This document shows positions 57,341-64,000 of a stretch of DNA of 64,000 bases, piece by piece; the first letter of the stretch is position 1; each line of letters opens with the position of its first letter. Under the pieces are notes generated by a model. The model saw only the letters and a program-made list of their open reading frames with translations, made no database searches and was not told the DNA's origin. Made by a program: the position numbers and the translations under genes. The stretch comes from Dysidea avara (Eukaryota > Porifera > Demospongiae > Dictyoceratida > Dysideidae), in assembly GCF_963678975.1 (NCBI RefSeq), contig NC_089272.1, forward strand, positions 4,646,359 through 4,710,358, in the 5' to 3' direction.

Positions 57341-58090
57341 CCCCCTCCAAAAACACCTTCGCTGTAAAAAATGGCGCGTCCAAGAAACTACAAGTACTTG
57401 AAAAAACAGCTCAGCTGTAGAAAAAGACTAACAAGCAACTGAAAGAGCTGATATCTGAAGCAGCCAAGAATCAATGTTACTGCAACTACCAAAGTTTTCA
57501 TGCTTGGTTGCAAAACAGGTAAAATGAAAGTAACTGGCAACCAAAACAGCTGATATCTGAAGCAGCCAAGAATAAAATTTATGTTGATACAACCAACTAC
57601 AATTATTAATGAAGTTGTAACATTGAATGTTAATCATTCAACTGTGTTCTATACATTCATCCCTGCTACATCATGAATCAATTCTTTGTTACTCTAATTG
57701 GCTGGTAATTTGGCCGCCTTTTTTCTCTATACTGACTATTGAAAAAGGCGGTCAAATTACCAGCCAATTAGAGTAACAAAGAATTGATTCATGATGTAGC
57801 AGGGATGAATGTATAGAACACAGTTGAATGATTAACATTCAATGTTACAACTTCATTAATAATTGTAGTTGGTTGTATCAACATAAATTTTATTCTTGGC
57901 CGCTTCAGATATCAGCTGTTTTGGTTGCCAGTTACTTTCATTTTACCTGTTTTGCAACAAAGCATGAAAACTTTGGTAGTTGTAGTAACATTGATTCTTG
58001 GCCGCTCCAGATATCAGCTCTTTCAGTTGCTTGTTAGTCTTTTTCTACAGCTGAGCTGTTTTTTCAAGTACTTGTAGTTTCTTGGACGCA
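57341..58090. mobile_element. Long-hairpin (foldback) element, copy 2
   Basis: Same family as 48418-49215: CCAAAAACACCTTCGCTGTA at the left, GGCTGGTAATTTGGCCGCC at the core, and GGCCGCTTCAGATATCAGC motifs. The loop is at 57725-57740. The right arm ends at CTTGGACGCA near 58090 and lacks the terminal GGTGTTTTTGG, so this copy is truncated at one end. Mirror-image ORFs at 57428-57637 and 57828-58037 are not genes. Confidence 0.88.
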
Positions 58091-58849
58091 CTAATTTTTA
58101 TCAGTTATATAATTGAAAGGATCAATTCATGGGGGTGTATGATGAATTCTGCATTGTAGTGGTGTTGAGACAAAACACAAAGTGATGAACATATATCATA
58201 CATTCCTAGTAGCTGTGAATTGTTATTAGAACCAGGGCTTGTGGAAACTACAATTTATTGGTCAGGCCAAGTAATGGTAGATTACAAATGTGGAACACCA
58301 GATTATACTATTTTCATTTCAATACATGGACACATGCATGCATCATAGCACAAGACACACACAAAATGTGCAAACACTATACATACTATCCATGTCCACG
58401 CATATACACCACATATTGGTTGTACTTGATGTAAACAAGTTATTATCACAATGCTCTCGTAGGTGAGCTGGTCAGTGCTCTTACTTGGTGTTAAAAAGTT
58501 CTTGTAGTGCTCGAAACAGAGTTACTGGAGAGTGAAGGATTATCACTGGAATCATATTCAATCACAATAATTGTTGCAATGTAAAATCAATATTAGTTGC
58601 TGCTTATGTACTGTATCATCATTGTTATGTTAATGTACACTGATGATTTATCTCACAATATGATCACCTCTTTTGTTATGTTGGTAGACTGTACTGGTGC
58701 GTTTCAGTACAGAGGCAGAAACCTTTTCTGTTACACCTTATCAGTCATTAAGTCAAGTAACCAAGTCAAGTCATTAAGTCTAAGTCCTTGGCTTGTGAAA
58801 TTAGGTTAGGTAATCCTAAGACTGCAGCACATGTTGCTGTCAGACCTTC
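58091..58849. other. No gene recognised
   Basis: AT-rich. A tandem AAGTCATTAAGTC-like stretch lies near 58745-58785. Confidence 0.5.
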
Positions 58850-59178
58850 AGTGCTGGTCACTGTAAAGTGTTAATAATAACAACTGAAGCTGGGAGGATG
58901 GGTGCATATGCCTCACTTTACAGTGCTGGCCAGTGCATATGCCTCACTTTACAGTGCATATGCCTCACTTTACAGTGCATATGCCTCACTTTACAGTGCA
59001 TATGCCTTACTTTACTTTACATATGCCTCACTTTACTTTACAGTGCATATGCCTCACTTTACTTTACAGTGCATATGCCTCACTTTACAGTGCTGGCCAG
59101 TGCATATGCTTCAGTACAGTGCATATGCCTCACTTTACAGTGCTGGTCACTGTAAAGTGTTAATAATAACAACTGAAG
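58850..59178. repeat. 22-bp minisatellite CAGTGCATATGCCTCACTTTAC
   Basis: About ten units between 58905 and 59150, some shortened (ACTTTACTTTACATATGCC). The array is bracketed by direct copies of GTGCTGGTCACTGTAAAGTG + TTAATAATAACAACTGAAGC (58850-58889 and 59139-59178), which suggests expansion between two copies of a flank. Confidence 0.9.
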
Positions 59179-59454
59179 CCCAGACGTTTTGTGACAGTGG
59201 GGACCTCAGGACGTACACAATAGTGTGCTTTTTACATTCAGAGCCAACTACGGGGGTTTTCTGGGGTATGCATATGCCTCGCAAGATACTGAGTTTTTTT
59301 AACACTGAGATTTCCCTTTGAAAATTTTTAATAAGCACCAATTTTGCTCGTGATTTCGTTAACTGCATGGATGATTTTTAGAGCTCAAATATTTCGGAAT
59401 AGCTGTTCTTCCACACAAAAGTTACTAAGACAGCAAGAACAATTCACATTATTA

Positions 59455-59912
59455 TGAACCTATCAGTGTAATCCCCGACTACCGCTAATACGGGCTGAGG
59501 TGGGGATTTGCATCACTGAAAATTACAATTCCCCACCTACTGGCGATGCATTGGATGCAAACCCGACCAAGTCTCGACCGGGGCTAGGAGGGGGTTTGTA
59601 CGATCGTGTGGCGTTGGTCTAGTGATGAGTTAGTTCTGAGTGGATTCTGGTATGAACGTAATAGCTAGCACCCGAGATACTCCTTCCTAAACTGAAAGCA
59701 CACACCTTAATTTCCCCGACATAGTGGGGATTTGTCTTCACTAAAGAAAATCACTCAGACAGCAAAGGCTTTGGTGTCTGAGTGATTTTCTTTAGTGAAG
59801 ACAAATCCCCACTATGTCCGGGAAATTTAGCGATCAATCCCCCCACCATCCCCGACATTTCCCCACCCTCAGCCCGTATCAGTGGTAGTCGGGCATTACA
59901 TTGATAGGCGCA
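59455..59912. mobile_element. PIF/Harbinger-like MITE, copy 2 of 3 (TTA TSD)
   Basis: Starts TGAACCTATCAGTGTAATCC and ends with mirror GCATTACATTGATAGGCGCA. TTA lies on both sides (59452-59454 and 59913-59915). Internally, about 59718-59770 and 59780-59822 form a second, almost perfect hairpin (GACATAGTGGGGATTTGTCT and mirror). Confidence 0.85.
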
Positions 59913-59923
59913 TTATACCTAAG

Positions 59924-60154
59924 ATGGAAAACTGCAGGAGGAGACAACATCATCAGACAGACCAGTGGATTCCTCAAGGATATGGTAGATTAATTGTGTA
60001 CTCCGGCGTCTTAGGACGTAGTTGGCCAAAGGACACACGGTCACGAAACTCGATCCATAAGAGTACCGACGCACATTTGAAAGTGTTCACGTGCGCTAGT
60101 GGAGGTGTGAAAGGGACTTTCCAAGGAACTTCCCCTACTAGCACTAGTGGTTAG
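59924..60154 (+). CDS. Hypothetical small ORF between two MITEs (76 codons)
   Basis: Starts MENCRRRQHHQTDQWIPQGY and ends GTFQGTSPTSTSG. Basic N-terminus, Ser/Thr-rich end, no recognised domain. Base composition is more balanced than in the surroundings. It may be an exon piece captured between the two Harbinger-like copies, or chance. Confidence 0.2.
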   Translation: MENCRRRQHHQTDQWIPQGYGRLIVYSGVLGRSWPKDTRSRNSIHKSTDAHLKVFTCASGGVKGTFQGTSPTSTSG

Positions 60155-60390
60155 ACCAAATACGGAAATAGTTGATTGTGACCTACTTTGCGAAAGTGTG
60201 TAGATCTAACTGTAAGTTAATATCGTTTATAAATGTTTTTGTATGTGTGTAAATATTAAAGGTGCGCGTGTTTCAGTCCTTCCCTTCAGTCTGACTTGGC
60301 TGAACTACATGAGTGAATTAATTAGAGTTAGCAGTTGTGTGCATATTACGTGGAACCTCAGACGGTGGTTGCTACTTTATATGGTTGTTA

Positions 60391-60763
60391 TGCACCTATC
60401 AATGTAAAGCCCTACTACGATAGGTATAGGCTGAGTGGGGATTTACATCCCTGAAAATTACAATTCCCCACCTACTGGGGAAGTATACAATGTTGCCCTC
60501 ACGACAAATCTCCCAGTAGCAAAACTCAGCTGGGGTTAGTTGGGCTTTGCACAATCACCCATCGCGTCTGTCACAGTGTAGCTATTCCAGTTCCAAGTTA
60601 CTTCAAGCGGGTTGTAGTGATGACAGATAGTAAGTCAGCATCCATGAAATTTCTTGGACAATGACAATCCCCACCACCTCTGGAAACTTAACAGTCCATT
60701 CCCCCACCAACTCCGACCTTCAGCCCATACTTGTGGTAGTCAGGCATTACATTGATAGGTGCA
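60391..60763. mobile_element. PIF/Harbinger-like MITE, copy 3 of 3 (TTA TSD)
   Basis: Starts TGCACCTATCAATGTAAAGC and ends with mirror GCATTACATTGATAGGTGCA. TTA at 60388-60390 and 60764-60766. The inner sequence has diverged from copies 1 and 2 but keeps GGGGATTT and CATTACA blocks. Confidence 0.85.
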
Positions 60764-60779
60764 TTAAATGTGCACATAC

Positions 60780-62131
60780 TTTGTTGTTTATACTATGAGG
60801 TCTTAACTGCATGACATTATCCTGCATTTTCAAGGTCTCATTATTGTGGTGTACTGCATCATCAACACCATATTGCAGACGTCTGTGTTATGGGCAGATT
60901 GGGACCAACGATTACATGTATTGTAATTATAGCATCATAATTCTCCAGGTCAGTTTCTTTCTGTTTGAGTATCTTGAGTGTTAAGTGTCCATATTTTTGT
61001 CTTTGTAGTATCCACTTTGCCAACTTGCTGTTTACAGATGTATTCTTAGTAGTGTGGGAATGTGTGATATCAGTTATAGATGGAGTCGTGAGTCTTGACT
61101 GGAGGTTCCAGGAACTTTGGCTGCAGGTAAAATGTAAACAAAAATGAATATTTGTATGAGTAAGGAATGGTTTTTTGGCTGCATGATGACTGGCAATGGT
61201 CTAAATGAATGGGTTTGTTTGTGTTTTAGAGTCAGGCATGTGTTACTTTATGTAAGATGTTTGGTGTCCCAGTAGTTTAATGGATCTAATAGTCAGACCA
61301 TTTTTTTTCCCTACCTAGTTACTGGGATGAATGTGCATTTCATGATCACATTCGAAGGTTCTGTAAATTTAGCAAATGAATGCTTGAAGGTCTGTTTCTA
61401 ATATTTCAGTGCAATATGCATTCATATGTTTTTGCAGAAATGTACTGCAGTCATTGAGATAGTGTATACAATGTAATCTAAATTCAACTGAATTAATTTT
61501 GTTAAATGTTACTATGCTTATGTACTATAGTAACCATGGTAACTAATGTTTGTTGGTAAAAATGTATTTGTCACATATCTCCTTAACAAACAAGTGTTCA
61601 AGTTTTTCAGACATTTGTCCCACCACTAGTTATTTTACAGATCAATACTAGTAATGGCTCTAACCACCAGTGTCCAGATCATGAGACTACCCTGATTATG
61701 AAGGTGTCCTGGTTTTGATGTGCAATGAGATTTTGTAGAACCTTTGACTGCCTGCTTAATGTGCTTTATAGTGCATGCCAAACTTGTTACCTAGGTTTAG
61801 ATTGACCACACAATCAACGTGTTGTTTCTTGACAGGTCCAGTGAAATTCAGACATTCGGTTTATTGGAGGAAGGCATCCCATAAGCTATGCCAGATGACA
61901 AACGGAGGATTTGCGGGCCGCCTTTGTTGTACCCCACCCACACTCCCTTCTTGGCAGCACTGAGGATTGGTGTCCCGTCAAGTACACGATGGCAGATCCA
62001 ACATTAAGAAGCAAAGCCAATAATCATTCTTATTTGTCAACCAACATGGGACAGTTTATTTTTAAAAGTGCACTTTGTGAAATACTGTATTGTTACGTGT
62101 ATCAATTTAATTAGCTTGCATGACATGTGAT
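60780..62131 (+). ncRNA. Second block with CAG|GTCAGT / CAG|GTAAAA sites (candidate transcript)
   Basis: CTCCAG|GTCAGTTT at 60948 and GCTGCAG|GTAAAATG at 61126 resemble the junctions at 51308 and about 51357. The shared order GAACTTTGG(C/T)TGCAGGT supports common origin with 50880-53330. Near 61836 a TTGACAG acceptor leads into a GC-richer stretch. One frame there reads MPDDKRRICGPPLLYPTHTP, then FLAALRIGVPSSTRWQIQH and a stop (about 61888-62007), which is unrecognised. Confidence 0.3.
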
Positions 62132-62826
62132 GTTACAGGTTTTTGCAATTGAATTCGTCGCCTTTGCGATTGAATTCGTCCCGTTTGCAATTGAATTCGT
62201 CGGTATTACAATCGAATTCGTCCCGTTTGCAATTGAATTCGTCGGTTTTGTAGTTGAATTAGTCGGTTTTGCAATAGAATTCGTCGTGTTTGCATTACAA
62301 TTCGTCATAAACAAAACGGCTCCAAGAAACCAACCCGTTCATTAAGAGATGAACTATTTATGCCTTGGAGAGTTACACTTGAGACACTAGAAAGTAATTG
62401 GAGCTGGTAGTACGCGAAGTTGATAGCTGTCTGACAAGTTAATTAACTTGCTCGCGAGTGACCACACCCATCGCGAATGGCGTAGTAGAGTTTGGAATGT
62501 TGCTGGATAGGCTGTAGAGGAAGAATTGTTGCCTTATAAAGAGTTGTTTACTACTGTTGTACTTGAACAAGTTCTTGTAGCAGCTGCTACATCATGTTTT
62601 CGTGTTTCCTCAGCTGCCATTCTTGTTACGGACGAATTTAACTGCAAAAGCGACGAATTCAATTGCAAACGGGACGAATTCAATTGCAAAAGCGACGAAC
62701 TCAATTGCAAACGGGACGAATTCAATTGCAAAAGCGACGAATTCAATTGCAAAAGCGACGAACTCAATTGCAAACGGGACGAATTCAATTGCAAAGTCGC
62801 CGAATTCAATTGCAAAAACCTGTAAC
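62132..62826. mobile_element. Foldback element whose ends are inverted arrays of a 21-bp unit
   Basis: The left array has about eight units of TTTGCAATTGAATTCGTCGC type (62143-62310). The right array has about nine inverted units such as GACGAATTCAATTGCAAAAG (62632-62820). Outer tips are GTTACAGGTTTTTGCAATTG and its mirror. A ~300-base middle (62315-62630) shows no transposase. Long ORFs such as FAIEFVAFAIEFVPF or KSDEFNCKRDEFNCK are translations of the repeat. Confidence 0.85.
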
Positions 62827-62934
62827 CAGTAGCTGTCTGGCTTTACTGTGCGTGAGCACCAATTCGTGAGAATATTAGAACTGAGAAAGTTAGGTCCGAA
62901 TTGGGAGTGACAATGTCTACACAAATAAAGGCAA

Positions 62935-63460
62935 TCACGTGATAGTACATGGGTGGCGCTAAACGGAATTATCCTGAAAACACTCTCCCTAGGGAAGTTA
63001 CGTTCTTTACGCTTTCACAATACGTTTATATGGGTGTTGGGTTTGTGTCCACGCCGCGTCTCTAAAAGTTATCGTATGGATTAGGCGTTTGGTAAACAAA
63101 ATCCGCTGTACAGGCAATCCAGTACTAGAAAACTCCTGTGCCAGTATTACTCCACAAAAGGCAGCTATATTCAATGATAATATGACGATAACACTAACAC
63201 AAGCCGAGATATTAGGGTAATAAAGTGAACTTGGTCTTATTTTCACGGTTGCGACAACATAACCACTCATTTACAATTCCGGCGCCTGCTGTACAATACA
63301 TTTCTAATGGGAATGATTGCATAATAAGGACTAAAATTGTGAAACCGTCCCTACACGTAAATAACTCACGGAAGTAGCCGCGCGCGTTTTAATTGCGGAG
63401 TGCGCTTTGTAGTTTCTTGGCCGCGCGCCTCACTACCGTGAGTCTTGATATAGTATATGG
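62935..63460. repeat. Dispersed duplicate block, copy 2
   Basis: Counterpart of 53370-53975, ending ACTACCGTGAGTCTTGATAT. GC-rich CCGCGCGC words near 63377-63430. Confidence 0.7.
63007..63270 (-). CDS. Hypothetical small membrane-anchored ORF (87 codons)
   Basis: Starts MSGYVVATVKIRPSSLYYPN, then a hydrophobic run (ISACVSVIVILSLNIAAFCG), then a basic tail. It could be a signal-anchored peptide or a first exon. The homologous block at 53370-53975 has stops in this frame, which argues against long-term constraint. Confidence 0.22.
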   Translation of the reverse strand: MSGYVVATVKIRPSSLYYPNISACVSVIVILSLNIAAFCGVILAQEFSSTGLPVQRILFTKRLIHTITFRDAAWTQTQHPYKRIVKA

Positions 63461-64000
63461 CACAGCACAACAATTGATAAAGCTTCATTTATCTCTCAGG
63501 GAAGGATTTACAGAGGTAACATGAGCCCTTTCAAAACTTGATTGATATACAGTCAGGCATGCACTCTAATAGAGCAGTCACTTATACTCTAGTAGAACAT
63601 GCATGTAAATATCAGTTTTTTAGACATTCTAACATTAAATGCAAAACTGAGCATGACCTTATACTGCTATAGCTTTGGTGTGCAGTGCTTAAAGATATAG
63701 AACTCCAGTAATGTATCACTTATGTTATTATGCTAAATGAATCCACGCTATGCATAATTTTGTAGTTATAATGTTTTGATTGTAAGTCATTCCATTTGTA
63801 TCAGTGGATTCAAAATTAGCTATGTGTTTCTATGTGTTATGCTGTTTCCACTAGGTAGCTTTACTAGCTTCATCCCAGGGGCACTTAGCTATATATACCT
63901 TTTTACATAAAATATAGCAATTTGCTGATTTTTGATTCATTAAAATATTGAAAGTCTCTTAACGGCTGGGGGCTGCACCCCCCCAGACCCCTGCTTCTAC
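63461..64000. other. Right edge: fragment of the hAT-like repeat family
   Basis: ACTCTAATAGAGCAGTCAC at about 63563-63582 and GGCTGCACCCCCCCAGACCC at the very end match internal and terminal parts of the hAT-like MITE family. The element continues beyond the window. Confidence 0.5.

Noticed and set aside
58905-59150. CRISPR-like array
   Set aside because: Repeats are directly adjacent with no unique spacers, in a eukaryotic context; the 22-24 kb satellite was rejected for the same reason.
62141-62820. Possible cloning or vector artefact because of repeated EcoRI-like GAATTC sites
   Set aside because: The sites are embedded in a diverged 21-bp repeat with CAATTG partners and natural flanks, not in vector sequence.
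62111-62924. ORFs such as KSDEFNCKRDEFNCK or FAIEFVPFAIEFV as a repeat protein
   Set aside because: The 21-bp unit is a multiple of three, so several frames on both strands stay open; there is no start context or flanking exon.

Overview
The window looks like nuclear DNA of an animal, most likely a demosponge (an Amphimedon-like genome). This rests on recognised families: a TRAF-type RING/zinc-finger/MATH protein present twice, a cadherin fragment, a probable kanadaptin 5' end, and three or four decayed members of a membrane-protein family I associate with sponges (repeat-type ectodomain, short Cys-rich module, multi-pass C-terminus). Introns are GT-AG, coding density is low, the sequence is AT-rich, and short inverted-repeat DNA transposons are everywhere. 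I saw no rRNA, tRNA, CRISPR array, operon, or retroviral, LTR or Polinton element.

Layout. 1-2432: first two exons of a minus-strand kanadaptin-like gene, with two non-autonomous DNA transposons in intron 1. 3.8-5.2 kb: intact single-exon TRAF-like gene (minus). 6.6-8.3 kb: hAT-like element between two (CA)n tracts. 9.7-12.4 kb (minus) and 14.3-15.5 kb (plus): decayed membrane-protein genes, the first with a MITE in an exon. 16.07-37.01 kb: a giant palindrome. Its two arms (about 7.8 and 7.5 kb) are near-identical inverted copies around a 5.7 kb centre. Each arm carries the same inward-facing spliced gene, a conserved 35-codon ORF, a CA-rich block, a ~43-bp satellite and (outermost) a GC-rich hairpin sequence. 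37.5-38.1 kb: cadherin exon fragment ended by a MITE. 39.2-48.2 kb: a second, decayed copy of the TRAF + membrane-protein block, now carrying a PIF/Harbinger-like MITE and a 5'-truncated LINE. 48.4-49.2 and 57.3-58.1 kb: two near-perfect long hairpin elements of one family. 50.9-54.0 and 60.8-63.5 kb: two related blocks rich in juxtaposed acceptor/donor (CAG|GTCAGT) sites. 62.1-62.8 kb: an element whose ends are inverted arrays of a 21-bp unit.

Two nested histories explain much of the window. A block holding TRAF and a membrane-protein gene was copied about 35.5 kb apart, with the palindrome between the copies. A second, more diverged duplication with an offset of about 9-9.7 kb relates 46.3-54.0 kb to 55.6-63.5 kb. 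The most unusual object is the palindrome: one arm holds a TA-flanked MITE whose empty site is preserved in the other, so the arms evolved separately for a while. Whether it is a chromosomal inverted duplication, a giant foldback element or a haplotype mis-join is the main open question.
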